From: Gordius sp. MW1
Taxonomy: Eukaryota; Nematomorpha; Gordioida; Gordea; Gordiidae
Assembly (NCBI GenBank): GCA_964036665.1
Contig: OZ038528.1
Coordinates: forward strand, 23,299,245 to 23,363,244
DNA: 64,000 bases
Direction: 5' to 3'
Below are positions 37,201-46,435 of the stretch, piece after piece. Position 1 is the stretch's first letter. Every line of letters begins with the position of its first letter. The translations under genes were made by a program, and so were the position numbers. Below the pieces are notes generated by a model that did no database searches, had not been told where the DNA came from, and saw only the letters and a list, made by a program, of their open reading frames with translations.

Positions 37201-40200
37201 GAGCTGCGATCACGTGTTCACCCCGCCCACTATCACGTGACTTTACTCCGTTCGATGAAGAACCTAAGGTGGGAATCGGCTGCCATTTTGAAAATATCGA
37301 TAGTTTTAAGAAATGTTAAGTCAAGGAAAATAATGAACTAAGATATTTATTCTAGAAGGTAGTCATTAGTTGATTCGAATTGCACGTCTTGATCCTAGTG
37401 GAAATATTATGGTGTGTGCTTGTGTTGTAAAAACGGCTGGGTTTGGTTTGGTTTGGTCGACCTTTGGTTTTAGTCGACTAAACATAAACAGACCAATGGT
37501 TTGACCAAAAAATATTTGGTCTGTTATTACGACTAAGAAAAACAGATCAAAAAACCGTTGGCTTGTGATCAGTTTATTCGATTAAAACCAATGGTCGACC
37601 AATCAAAATCCAGCCGTTTTTACAATACTCCGCGATGTAATAGGTCTGTTTACCCCTTTTAACAACTTAGCTCTGATACTCGCTAAACGACAACACTACT
37701 TGAATTCTTCCATAATTGGGTGTCTTTACAAAAATAGCAGAATTTATTTATTGGTCTTTTAATTTTGTTTAAATATTTTTTTTAAACATTTGCCTTAGGT
37801 AGACCCTCTAGCCGCAGAAATTCTCAGGGTTGCCTGCTACATTATCAGTTTGTACGTTATAGACTATACCGAAATTACGTATATGATCAGTTCAGAAACG
37901 AAATGGGATATCAAGGAACTCATGTCTAACCATAGCTCATACATCAATTACATTATACGGGTGGGTTATACGTCACTTTAGTTTTGACCCCCAAAATGGT
38001 ATCCTTTTTAATTTAATTTAGGCTAATCGATTTCGAAATAAGTCCGTCTGTCGATCAGTCTCTAAATATATGTAAAGGTAGTAATTAGTCGCGCACATAA
38101 ACAAAAGTGGAATTTGGGCTCGTGCGAGGTCAAAAAAATTTGAGCCAACTAGCGGACATTAGCTAGATTATATGCGAAAGCAAAGGAAAAGCCTTTTACA
38201 GAAGCATAAGGTCACATCCATTAAAATCCCGTATAAGTTTCCACGGCATTTATTAAAAAATTACAAGTTGGACAGGACGGACGGACAATTAAGACCAACA
38301 ACGAGCCCATAAGTTGCATAGCAATTAATAGGTTACATATAATTATGTATAATATATCAAAAATTACTTTAACCATAGAACCTTAACGTTGTTTTTGTTG
38401 TGATAAAGATAGATTAGTTGTTATCCTAATGGTAGTGACCTATAAAGTGCAGTGTTTTTTAGACAGAATTTACTACTCTTAGACATGAATCTTGTTATAG
38501 AAAATTTCAAGTTGTATGTGTTAAGAAATGTGTGTATTTTATGCTTAATGCAAAAATTTCAAAGTGCTTAGTAGCTAGCTTTTATTTTAATTTAGTAGAG
38601 ACACTCTAAAATTTCTCAAAAAATCTTTCTGGTTTTATTTAAGAAATCTTAAATAAAATATAACCTGCATAATATATAAAAACATTATTTTTTAGTATAA
38701 ATTTTAGGGCAATAATAATATTTTGGCTGGTTTTTTTGCTTTTTGTGGTAAAGAAAAAATATTAAATTAGTATTAGCGGTCATTTCGTTAAAAATATGAT
38801 AAAATTAAAAAATTTATTATTTGTTTTTAATAATGAAATATTTTTGTTGGAATTTAGGCCTATCGTAATTTTGCTTCTCAGATGGCCGAAATTAATACTC
38901 GGTTCAATATGCCGAAAGAATTTTACGACACCCTATGGCAAAATTTGATCAGCGTAACCTTTCGTACCATAGTTGACGGGTACTTTATTTTCATCGATTA
39001 ATTCATTCGTCCACATGTAAACAGCTGATTTAGTGAGTAAGAAGATTGGAGGCCGCCATCTTTGAGGACGCATAATTATAATCTAAGCAAGACTCATGTT
39101 TTATGGAATATCTTTGTTATTTTCAAAAATGAGAAAAAACCAGCAAAAATTTTGAAATTCACTTTAGTTTGTTAAATCCGCGTAAAATTTCACACACTTA
39201 AGGAGATGATAAGTTAAGGTTAATAGCATTATTAACATTATCTGTAAAATATTTTATATTGGCTATAAATACCTGATTTTTGTATTTTTTCTCTTGCAAA
39301 ATATTTATTTTCATCATTTTTATTATTAATTTTATTATAACTTCTAAAACGTTTAATTAGCTCGTATAAATTTAAAAATTCCACCCAAATTGGAGTTTTT
39401 AACTTTAGCACTATAATTACCTACGTTCATCTCCTAGTGTTGTAAAAACGGTTGGGTTTTGTCTGGTCAACCTTTTGGTTTTAGTTGACTAATATACACA
39501 AACCAACGGTTTTTTAATCTGTTTTTCTTGGTCGCATAAACAGACCAAGGATTTTTTTCAAACGTTTGGTCTGTTTATGTTTAGTCGACTAAAACCAATG
39601 GTCGACCAAACACAAGCCACCCGTTTTTACAACACTATCATCTCCTGGTTTTAAACCTTTCAAATGATGTTTTCCCTTACTGCTTTGCTTAAATCACACG
39701 TATCAATTTATTCGATCGGTTTTGATTAGAATTTACACTCTTTTTTTCTGCATACAGATATTCCAACATCCGAAGATGTAGTAACGAAGGGCGTGCCTTG
39801 ATGCAATTAGATTTACAGCATTTGTTACTCAACGTAGAAGACATGATCGGTGTTAAGTTAGTTTAGCACATTTTTGGCCGCGTCTTTTTTTGTTCTGTTT
39901 TTACTTAGTTTTTAAATAACACATTTATAATATTGGTCTTAAGAAGTAATTATTAAATACTTGTAAATTCCTAGTGCGGTTTTATTTTGATTTAAGTTTT
40001 GCTACTATTTTTAATTTGAAGGCATAGTAAGGTGCGGATCTAATTGTGTTTAGGGGTGCCTTTTTTTTTTTTTTTTTTAAGTTTATTTGTTAAAAATCCG
40101 CTGACAGTAATATAATATAAATACATGAAATATAAAAGGCAAAATGCGCCGAATAAAATAATACACTATTCGGATATATCATCATCGAGGGGATCTTCCA

Positions 40201-43200
40201 AAATTGGCCAAGAATCCGCGATCGATTTAAAGTTGTACTTGGCTATAAGAATACCAAGTCTTTGTTTTAGTAAAAAGGGTACCGAATGTTTAGACGGGGG
40301 AGAACGTCTTCCAACCTCTTTAAAAAAAGCTAAGGCCTGTTTGCCAAAGGTGCCTGAACACGAAGCAACCAATGGAATAAAAATATTTGAAGATAATAGG
40401 GCTTTGTATTTATTGGTTTTCCGCCCCTCTGCAACAGCTAAAGAATCATTGTTGCAGTTAGAGGGGGCAAATAGGTCAATACATGTGAAGTCCCATTTAA
40501 AGTGAAGACCATTGCTCCATGGGACTAAAGAAGATCCATCAGGACGCATACGTCCCTCCAAGGCGGGGTCCGATGGCTCCAAGATGGATGGAATCTTTGC
40601 TCTCTTCAGGGCTCTTTGAATTAAGGCGTTGGCCTTATTGTGTCCAGCATATTTGAATTTGTTTGCCAGGCAGTGTAAGGGATGCCTGGCTTGTTCGTCT
40701 ACGAGTATGCTGCAATTTCGGCAAGTAAATGGCTTCGAAAATTTCACCCCTAGCCGGAGTGCTATGGAGTACGAAAGCTCCGAGTTCTCCAGCATCATCC
40801 CGGTGAGACAGCTTGGGTAGGCCTCTAGCCATTCGTGACCTGAGCCATCAAACAAAAACGACCTTAAATTAGAACACTGACTTGCATCGCTACTCGAAAT
40901 TAGATAATCAACGGAGTGCAACACAAGTCCGGCATCCCAATCTCTTTGTCGTGAGGTTTGTGGCAAAGGTGTTTCGGGATTGGTGTTGTTCAAGTAGCTA
41001 AAGCAATGGGTAGAAGCGGGTCTTCTTTAACCGGATACAACTTAAAAATGGTATCTTGTACGGATTTGTAAGATGAAATAAAGGAGACTAGAGATATTGA
41101 GGCCGGTGAGCGAATCTCTAAACCACCCGATTTGGTTGGTAGAGAAGCTTGTAACCAGCTATGAGTATTGAATTTAATATTTAAAATAGATTGTAGATTT
41201 AATATTTTGTTCGAAGAGGTTTAAAATTTCCGAGTGTAAAAAAGCACTTGAAGAGCGAAAACAGTGCTGAATCTTTGAAATATTAAAATAGTTTTTTATT
41301 ATGTAAAAAGCGTGGTGTGAAGACAGACACTTTAAGAGATCTAATTTTGACTTTAAAATAGAGAGATTTTTCTCCAAATAAGTAGCGAGTCCAACTCTAC
41401 CGCCTATGGGCGATCCAAGGTGGCACATAGCGTCTTTCTTGATTGCTAAAAAAGGGGTAACGTGGGGATATAATGTGTAGTCAGGGGGTTGAAAGATCTC
41501 ACATTTGGTCTCATTTAGTCTAAGTTTTAAAATTGGTTCGAATTCTTTTATAATTTTGATAGCTTTAAAAACTTCGCGAGGATGGCCACAAAGGGTGGCA
41601 TCGTCCAAGTACCATATATTTAATGATAGGTCGCATTCGTGCGATATTTTTTCTACTAAACTTTGAATACCTAAGCAAAATAATGGCGGGCCCAATGGGT
41701 CACCCTGTTGGATACCTTCAGTTGATTTAACTGTAAAATCCCCAAATCTTAAAAAGGATGTTGAGCCATAACTTAATAGGATGTAGTTATGGAACTCTGG
41801 AAAATCCTCGAGAAAATTTTTAATAAGGACGTCTCTACGAATGCAATTGAAAGCGTTAGCAAAGTCTAATTTGACCATGCAATGGTCCGATGGTATGAAT
41901 TCGAGGGCTAGCCTAGCGGCATGACTAGCAGCTTCGCTGCCTCCCTTTATTCCAAAACCTAATTGGTGTGGACTTAGGTTGATGGAAAGAATCGGTTTAA
42001 TTTTATTGCATATTATTTTCGAAATAATCCTCCTAAATACTCCGCCAATAGCGATAGGTCTTAGGGAATTATCTGGCTTCTTAATCGCTATCAATTTGGC
42101 GCCAAACAGAATAGGTATTATTTCATAAGGTATGTTCCCATTAACAATAAGGTTGCATAAAGATGTTATGGCCTTTAAGAGGCATGTTGAGTTAAGGTTA
42201 TTCATTTTAAGTAAATCTTGGAGATATATAGGGCGGATTCCGTCAAGGCCAGCTGCAGAATCTAGGGGAAATGAGTTAATGGCTTCGGCCACCTCAGCGG
42301 AATCTAAGGATATGTTGGATTTAGAGTGGGGATATTTATCTGAGGATGAAGAAGGAGGATGTTTTAGTATAAGCTGGTTGTAAGTTTCCTGTGTGCTTGG
42401 GGCGATTGTATCGTTGCCATAAAACACCCTCAGAGCTCCTTTTGGATTAAAGTGGTTAATTTTGTTAGATACTAGCTTTGCAGTATGTTTCAGTGATGAT
42501 GCAAAAGCAGGTTTTGTATGGGAAGAACATAAGGGTTTATTGATATCAAAAGTAACGATGGAGTCTTTTATCTGTTTAGATAGGTTTAAGTCTTCGGGAG
42601 GCCTGATAAAGAGAGTGTGGTATGAGAATTTAAGGATTTTGTCCCAATTAGCAAGGTTCATAGGATCATTAGTTATGGAGGTTATCAAATTTATAATAAG
42701 TTGTTGAACAGCCTGAAAATTTAATTATTGAGCAGTTTTTATGAATATAGTTTGAAGCAAAAATATTGGTAGCGTTTTGATAAAGTTTTCTCTGTGAAAA
42801 TGTTTTTCTAGAAATGCCTTATCTTATTTGATGTAATAATAAATATATAGTACGGTTTCTTTTACTTTAAAACGCGTAAAATTGTAAAATTAGTTATTTA
42901 AACTAATGCTTCTTTGCCTTATTTTATGAAAATGAAAAGGGAAATCCCCGATAAAGAATTTATCGAAAATTACATTAAAGCTTATTACATGCCCGAGGCC
43001 GAAATAGAAAGTTGGATAGCCAATCATCAAGTAAGATTTTTATCATTACGAGGTCTCTATTATTCATATTGAAAGTTCCTACTTTTTTTTACCCTACCAA
43101 CACATATTATAAATGTTTTTTTGTTATAGACTACATAGACTGCTCATGCCATATTTTTCATGTTGTAAAATGTGTAATCTACCATTTTGAATCTAACTAT

Positions 43201-43770
43201 CTCCCATGTCTTTCTGCAGTGTACTCCACTGTTAAAACAGAGTGAAATTACCTTCCTCATTGGTTAATAAATGAAAAAAAGTGTAATAAATAATTATTTA
43301 ATAAAATGGAGATGGCACTGATGCTATAACCTCATATCATCACAGTACTTATATGACATTAATAATATATAATTAAAAATGCTGTTTTTAATGTTTAACT
43401 AGTTCAATATTTTTTAAATAAGTTTTAAATAAATAATCAAAATTACTATAATCCATATGTTCTTCCCTCATTTTTGTACAAATGACAGAAAATGGTACAT
43501 TTTCTAAAGTTGATGGCAGTCTATTTAGTCTATGGTTATAATAGAAGTTAGTAAGCAAATATATAAAGTTAACTGATAATGGTAAAAATAAAAATAAATT
43601 TTTAACGCACATACTATTAATGTACCCTTTTGCCCTTAAAATAGGAATATTCCTACAAACATTTGTCATCATTGGTCAACACCATGAACCATTTGACTAA
43701 AAAGACTAAAACTAGAATACTAACACTTTTAGAAGATCCCGACAGGCGAAATATAATCCCGAGTGAATAA
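26772..43770 (+). CDS. VPS50: VPS50 (syndetin, CCDC132) gene, 22 coding exons
   Basis: Syndetin is the subunit specific to the EARP tethering complex (with VPS51, VPS52, VPS53); it acts on recycling endosomes and, in neurons, dense-core vesicles. Exons: 26772-27021, 27062-27136, 27226-27350, 27393-27510, 27555-27673, 27710-27798, 27953-28233, 29012-29180, 29801-29972, 31359-31460, 31551-31641, 31707-31812, 32753-32853, 33435-33610, 35498-35619, 36432-36539, 37047-37268, 37799-37960, 38858-38979, 39758-39856, 42940-43030, 43645-43770 (stop TAA). Reading phase agrees at every junction except 33610/35498. The spliced product is about 890 residues, against about 960 in vertebrates as I recall. 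Landmarks match syndetin throughout, e.g. [44 protein letters not shown]. The first coding exon with ATG was not found; the Gypsy insertion ends 174 bases upstream of the first exon. Confidence 0.93.
29012..33610 (+). CDS. VPS50: VPS50 central exons with acidic linker
   Basis: Seven exons: [20 protein letters not shown] (29012), [20 protein letters not shown] (29801), [15 protein letters not shown] (31359), [20 protein letters not shown] (31551), EFGFMKKNL plus an acidic tail (31707), [16 protein letters not shown] (32753) and a GC-rich acidic exon with [20 protein letters not shown] (33435). The order follows human syndetin, including the acidic, serine-rich linker. The 33435-33610 exon is much richer in G+C than its surroundings. 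Introns contain two copies of a TAGACTGCTCAT MITE and two LINE fragments. Confidence 0.9.
29185..29520 (-). repeat. Interspersed repeat in VPS50 intron, inverse copy near 38060-38335
   Basis: From TTAATTGATTGCTATGCAAT through CCGTCCTGTCAAATTTTTCA to the TCGACCTCGCCCGC and TTTTTGTGCCCGACTGATTA segments. The same pieces occur in the opposite direction at 38060-38335. Both have the GCAATTN(A/T)GGGCTCG end motif seen elsewhere in the window. Confidence 0.6.
30080..31290. mobile_element. TAGACTGCTCAT MITE copy 1, split by a LINE
   Basis: Begins ATAGACTACATAGATTGCTC and runs through AATTTAACTAGCTCCCGTCT to TTTACGTTCCTCAA, matching the inverse of copy 2 at 31862-32274. The LINE at 30230-31194 interrupts it; the MITE resumes with TAGTTAATTAATATG. 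The right terminus is not clear. Confidence 0.55.
30230..31194 (-). mobile_element. 5'-truncated LINE with 17-base target duplication
   Basis: Flanked by the exact duplication AATTTACGTTCCTCAAT (30213-30229, 31195-31211). On the minus strand it ends in a GAA-type tail (CTTCTTCTTCTTCTTC at 30230), so the tail is a microsatellite rather than poly(A), as in RTE-type LINEs. It encodes the end of a LINE polymerase: [20 protein letters not shown] and [14 protein letters not shown] near 31200-31090, a zinc-binding-like [13 protein letters not shown] stretch near 30970, and [51 protein letters not shown] near 30660-30390. The reading frame is interrupted at least twice; it is a dead copy. Clade (RTE or CR1-like) is uncertain. 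Confidence 0.85.
31862..32274. mobile_element. TAGACTGCTCAT MITE copy 2
   Basis: TAGACTGCTCATCAGC at left, ATGAGCAGTCTA at right, 413 bases, in a VPS50 intron. Shares CCGCCATTTTGAAATGTGCA and CTTTTTCTGTTTTAACAATG with the other copies (30080, 34833, 43136). No coding capacity. Confidence 0.8.
32459..32700 (-). mobile_element. LINE 3' fragment in VPS50 intron
   Basis: On the minus strand it reads [14 protein letters not shown] and [19 protein letters not shown] with breaks, resembling the C-terminus of LINE polymerases (RRLRWFGHV...GRPR), and ends in a GAAGAAGATGAA tail (plus-strand TTCATCTTCTTCTTT). It is a short, decayed, 5'-truncated insertion. Confidence 0.55.
33852..34055. mobile_element. 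TAGTGTTGTAAAAACGG palindromic MITE copy 1
   Basis: TAGTGTTGTAAACACGGCTG at left and CAGCCGTTTTTACAATATCA at right, with GTCGACTGGTC / GGTCGACC motifs inside. In the VPS50 intron after exon 33435-33610. Flanks GTGGGTTT and GTTGGTGT are only roughly alike. Confidence 0.75.
34138..34310 (+). mobile_element. 3' fragment of the RLE-type non-LTR retrotransposon
   Basis: Reads [17 protein letters not shown] and, after frame changes, [10 protein letters not shown] and YWPLLKED, matching the C-terminal end of the element at 40060-42720 ([13 protein letters not shown] ... [19 protein letters not shown]). It is on the plus strand, opposite to that copy. A dead 5'-truncated insertion in the VPS50 intron. 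Confidence 0.7.
34833..35316. mobile_element. TAGACTGCTCAT MITE copy 3
   Basis: TAGACAGCTCATCAAC at left, GATGAGCAGTCTA at right, 484 bases; same inner blocks as copy 2. In the VPS50 intron just before exon 35498. Confidence 0.8.
35498..43770 (+). CDS. VPS50: VPS50 C-terminal exons
   Basis: Eight exons. [17 protein letters not shown] (35498), [19 protein letters not shown] (36432), a second GC-rich exon with [20 protein letters not shown] (37047), [19 protein letters not shown] (37799), [20 protein letters not shown] (38858), [18 protein letters not shown] (39758), [20 protein letters not shown] (42940) and [20 protein letters not shown] to the stop (43645). All align in order with human syndetin. 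A 2.7-kb retrotransposon fills the intron between the last two listed junctions (39857-42939). The 42940 exon has a purine-rich acceptor (AATGAAAAG), yet phase and alignment both support it. Confidence 0.9.
35729..35813. mobile_element. Minimal 85-base palindromic MITE (TAGTGCTGTGAAAACGG)
   Basis: Almost only the two terminal repeats remain: TAGTGCTGTGAAAACGGCGG and the inverse CAGCCGTTTTTACAGTCCTA, with GGTCGACCT in the middle. Exact 8-base target duplication ATTTAGAT (35721-35728, 35814-35821), which supports hAT-type mobilisation. Confidence 0.85.
36098..36216. mobile_element. GGGCATAACCAGG MITE
   Basis: CATGGGCATAACCAGGATTA at left and CCCTGGCTACGCTCATG at right, flanks TCTAAATC and TCTAAATT. 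Same family as 2036-2180 and 24890-25054. Confidence 0.7.
36217..36280 (-). mobile_element. Tiny 3' fragment of the RLE-type retrotransposon
   Basis: The minus strand reads [19 protein letters not shown], matching [19 protein letters not shown] at the C-terminus of the 40060-42720 element. It lies directly beside the MITE at 36098-36216. Confidence 0.6.
37429..37630. mobile_element. TAGTGTTGTAAAAACGG palindromic MITE copy
   Basis: TGTGTTGTAAAAACGGCTGG at left, CCAGCCGTTTTTACAATACT at right; inner GGTCGACCTTTGGTTTTAGT. In a VPS50 intron. Target duplication not clear. Confidence 0.75.
39435..39637. mobile_element. TAGTGTTGTAAAAACGG palindromic MITE copy
   Basis: TAGTGTTGTAAAAACGGTTG at left, CACCCGTTTTTACAACACTA at right, exact 8-base target duplication TCATCTCC (39427-39434, 39638-39645). 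In a VPS50 intron. This best-preserved copy defines the 17-base terminal repeat. Confidence 0.88.
40166..40993 (-). pseudogene. C-terminal zinc finger and restriction-like endonuclease of the non-LTR element
   Basis: Contains the finger [20 protein letters not shown] (C-x2-C...H-x4-C), then [15 protein letters not shown], the nuclease motif [29 protein letters not shown] and the end [16 protein letters not shown] plus the downstream D in FTCID corresponds to the PD-(D/E)XK site. This domain would nick target DNA to prime reverse transcription. It is out of frame with the RT part by one or two small indels near 41000 and 41180. Confidence 0.8.
41174..42688 (-). CDS. Reverse transcriptase of the non-LTR element
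   Basis: About 500 residues without a stop. RT blocks in order: [40 protein letters not shown], motif [14 protein letters not shown], motif [17 protein letters not shown], motif [12 protein letters not shown]. The catalytic pair is YLDD rather than the common FADD/YADD. The upstream part (before about residue 110) is less conserved and contains a polar linker. Target-primed reverse transcription of the element RNA would be its role. Confidence 0.88.
   Translation of the reverse strand: MITSITNDPMNLANWDKILKFSYHTLFIRPPEDLNLSKQIKDSIVTFDINKPLCSSHTKPAFASSLKHTAKLVSNKINHFNPKGALRVFYGNDTIAPSTQETYNQLILKHPPSSSSDKYPHSKSNISLDSAEVAEAINSFPLDSAAGLDGIRPIYLQDLLKMNNLNSTCLLKAITSLCNLIVNGNIPYEIIPILFGAKLIAIKKPDNSLRPIAIGGVFRRIISKIICNKIKPILSINLSPHQLGFGIKGGSEAASHAARLALEFIPSDHCMVKLDFANAFNCIRRDVLIKNFLEDFPEFHNYILLSYGSTSFLRFGDFTVKSTEGIQQGDPLGPPLFCLGIQSLVEKISHECDLSLNIWYLDDATLCGHPREVFKAIKIIKEFEPILKLRLNETKCEIFQPPDYTLYPHVTPFLAIKKDAMCHLGSPIGGRVGLATYLEKNLSILKSKLDLLKCLSSHHAFYIIKNYFNISKIQHCFRSSSAFLHSEILNLFEQNIKSTIYFKY
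43136..43523. mobile_element. TAGACTGCTCAT MITE copy 4
   Basis: TAGACTGCTCATGCC at left, GATGGCAGTCTA at right, with shared blocks CATTTTGAATCTAACTATCT and CCTTCCTCATTGGTTAATAA. It fills the last VPS50 intron. Confidence 0.75.
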
Positions 43771-44100
43771 TATCCCCCCCCCCCAACCACTCACACATCA
43801 CAAGCATTTTTGGGAAATTTTGTTTTCCTTTGCACCCACCACTTTATAATATTGTTTACGACAGAAATTATTTATTTTTATTCGAACACAACCAATATCG
43901 TTTATTGTACAGCATACACACATGATTATCTGTGAAATTTCACTCGGAAGAGAGGAAATACCCCGCTGACCTTTGGGTTATATTAATTACAGTGGCCACG
44001 AAAAAAAAAATTTGCTTTCGGTCTGTTTTTTGAGTAGCCTAAAATTTACATGGCTCGTTGTTAAATAATGAAGCAATGTTATTAAGTTGAGGCATTATTC
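43771..44100. other. VPS50 3' flank
   Basis: The stop codon lies in GAATAATATCC, followed by C-run spacer. A possible polyadenylation region lies within the next 300 bases (TTATAATATTG, ATTTATTTTTATT), but there is no strong AATAAA. Nothing else supported. Confidence 0.35.
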
Positions 44101-44139
44101 TAAAACTTGCGAATAAATAGAAAAGTTTTTGTTTTAATG

Positions 44140-45720
44140 TTTGTATTAAGATTAAAACTGGATGCAATTTATGGGCTCGCTTTTCGTTGTCAGTCTGTCC
44201 GTTGTCGGTCCGTCCGTCCAACATGTATCTTAATTGCTGGTTCGAATCCCGGAGAAATTGTGAATCGAAATTTTTTTGTGTTTCTATATTAGGTTAACAT
44301 TGAAAATTACCCTTTGCCCTCCCCCTACAAGGGCCAATGCCTCTACTGATATGAGTCCCTGTGCCCCCCCCCCTACAAAGGCCTATGCCTCTAATGTGGG
44401 TTTGAATCCCGGCGAGGGCAAACTCTTAATTGCTGGTTCGAATCCCGGAGAGGGCAAATTTTTTTTAAATTAGTTAATCTTGTTATTACCATTGATAATA
44501 TGACTTTCTGGCCGTCCGCTGGCTACTGACCAATAAATAAAATGACCATTGGCCAAAGCGTGAATCGAATTTTTTTTTTTCGTTTTAAATTGCTATATTG
44601 GGTTAACATTGATAATTACCTATGCTTCCCTTACAAGGGCCTATGCCTCTACTGATGTGGGTTCGAATCCCGGAGAGGGCAAATTTTTTTAATTTTTTTT
44701 TTAGTTATTATAATGTTCTTGTTAAAACCATTGATAATATGACTTTTTGACCGTGTCCTGGCTACTGACCAATAAAAAAATGACCATTGGCCAAATTGTG
44801 AATCGAAATTATTTTTTCATCTCTTATGTATTTATATCCTTTTTGACCGTGTCCTAGCTACTGACCAATGAAAAAAAAATGATCATTGGCCAAAGTGTAG
44901 CAAATTTTTTTTTTTATATTTTAAATATAGGCTATTTGGCCGTTTGCTGGCTACTGACAAAAAAAAATGACCACTGGCCAAAGTGAGATTAAGATCAAGA
45001 TTTTCTCTAGTATAATTATTGGCCAGTATTTGGCAGTCTGCTGGTTACTGACCAATGGAAAAAATGACCACTGGCCAAAGTGAGATTAAAATCGATTTTT
45101 TTTTCTAGATTATAATTTCAGGCTAGTTATTTGGCTGTCTGCTAACCATTAGAAAAAATGACCACTGGCCAAAGTGATGGAAAAAATGTCCAAGGTTTGA
45201 TTGGAAAAATTTTTCGTTTTTTATATCTTGTTTATACTATACATATGCGCATGATTAAAATAGAGCCTATAGTCACAATTTAAATTATGGGTCGCCTACA
45301 CCAAATTGTTTAAAGTTGTACGTTTTGGAAGGATGACCATTGGCTTTTCCAAGGTCATACCCTCTATTTGCGTTTCGTCATTTTGATTAATTTAGAAGTT
45401 GATAAATAAGAATGAATGAAAGAGCAACCTATTCCTCAATAAATAAAGTATTAATAAGTGTTTTATAGCAGGTTTTACATTTAACTTTTAAATATTTATA
45501 TAATTAATTAACTGATAATTTTGCATTTTATACCCCCCTATAGGCATTCTCACCCCTTCCTACCTTTCTCGCCCAAAAATTGCATAGCAAATATGCTACG
45601 TTTATACGGATTATAGATGAGTTTCGTTCCCCTTTCACTCCTGCACCTCCCCCCCCTTCCCCTTTCTACCAGGGCCGAAGGCCCTGATTTATAATTCATA
45701 TGTAAATGTTTTCCAAATAT
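44140..45720 (+). repeat. Tandem array with tRNA-T-arm-like motifs (plus orientation)
   Basis: Units of roughly 200-300 bases contain GGCCTATGCCTCTACTGATG, then GGTTCGAATCCCGGAGAGGG (a tRNA T-arm/B-box look-alike), a T run, ATTGATAATATGACTTTTTG, and GCTACTGACCAATAAAAAAA with TGACCATTGGCCAAA. Strong T-arm copies lie near 44240, 44400, 44437 and 44660; later units keep only the TTGGCCAA part. The block continues through ACTATACATATGCGCATGAT to ATAGGCATTCTCACCCCTTC. The same sequence is inverted at 56850-58620 inside a foldback element. Confidence 0.75.
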
Positions 45721-46134
45721 TTGCACCACATTTTTTTTAATTATTTGATTTATCATTACAAAATACTTATTTAATTAAACAAAATAATAAAATTTATTTA
45801 TTTAAAAATTTGAATTTCTTTGTGGTTTAAACAAATTTTTAATAAAATATTCAAAAACTCTAAATTTTTTTGATCTTTTAAAACATGGTCTGAAAAATTC
45901 CATTTGAGCTTCTTTGCTTGGAATTTCCTGCACTAGTAACAAAGCTCTTAACAAAGAGGAAAACCTATGTTAGGTTAAAAAATTTGGGATTTCAGTGTAA
46001 ATAGTGGAAATTATGTAGAACATCTACAAATTTGATGATAAAATGTTATTGTTAAAATTAACAATACCGCCATCTATAATATATTTTTTAATTACACTAT
46101 AAAGCCAAACGTTGTTTTGCCATTTACCCAGGTG

Positions 46135-46435
46135 TGTTAAATTATGTTGGAATTTTAGGGCATATATGATGATAAAGCGGTTATTGAAGTAAAAATAAAG
46201 TTTGATGTCTATATGTTCTACTTCTATTGTTCTATTTCCGTATATAGTGCAACGCGTACGAATACTCGAAAACTACTGGATTGATTTGGCTCGAACAAAT
46301 CTTAAAACATGCTCCGGAGTGTCAGGAATAAATTGTGAAATTTTGAGCCAAATCGGTCTGGTAGTTTTCCAAAATTGGTGGCGGCATATATATACACACA
46401 GACACATAGTTTCATTTTTATATATAAGATTGTTA
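46135..46435 (+). repeat. Interspersed repeat, LINE/SINE-type 3' end
   Basis: CTCGAAAACTACTGGATTGA, TTTGGCTCGAACAAATCTTA and GAGCCAAATCGGTCTGGTAG, ending in ATATATACACACAGACACAT. The wording resembles the 3' ends of widespread animal RTE-type elements; no coding part is present. Confidence 0.4.

Larger units (their letters stand above)
40060..42720 (-). mobile_element. Non-LTR retrotransposon with restriction-like endonuclease, 5'-truncated
   Basis: The minus-strand element has a poly(A) tail (T run 40061-40078), reverse transcriptase (41174-42688) and a C-terminal zinc-finger/endonuclease domain (40166-40993). RT upstream of a C-terminal PD-(D/E)XK-type nuclease is the layout of R2/NeSL/Utopia-type elements, not of APE-type LINEs; the exact clade is not decided. 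No 5' zinc fingers are present, so the copy is 5'-truncated. The frame changes between RT and nuclease (about 41180 and 41000), so it looks dead. It occupies the VPS50 intron before the penultimate exon, opposite to the gene. Target duplication not found. Confidence 0.85.

Noticed and set aside
40125-40832. Open frames on the strand opposite the endonuclease domain of the non-LTR element
   Set aside because: The minus-strand frame has recognisable zinc-finger and nuclease motifs; the plus-strand frames are shadows.
44230-44680. tRNA genes suggested by GGTTCGAATCCC
   Set aside because: Only the T-arm side is tRNA-like. No D-arm, anticodon arm or acceptor pairing can be drawn, and the motif repeats in a tandem array.
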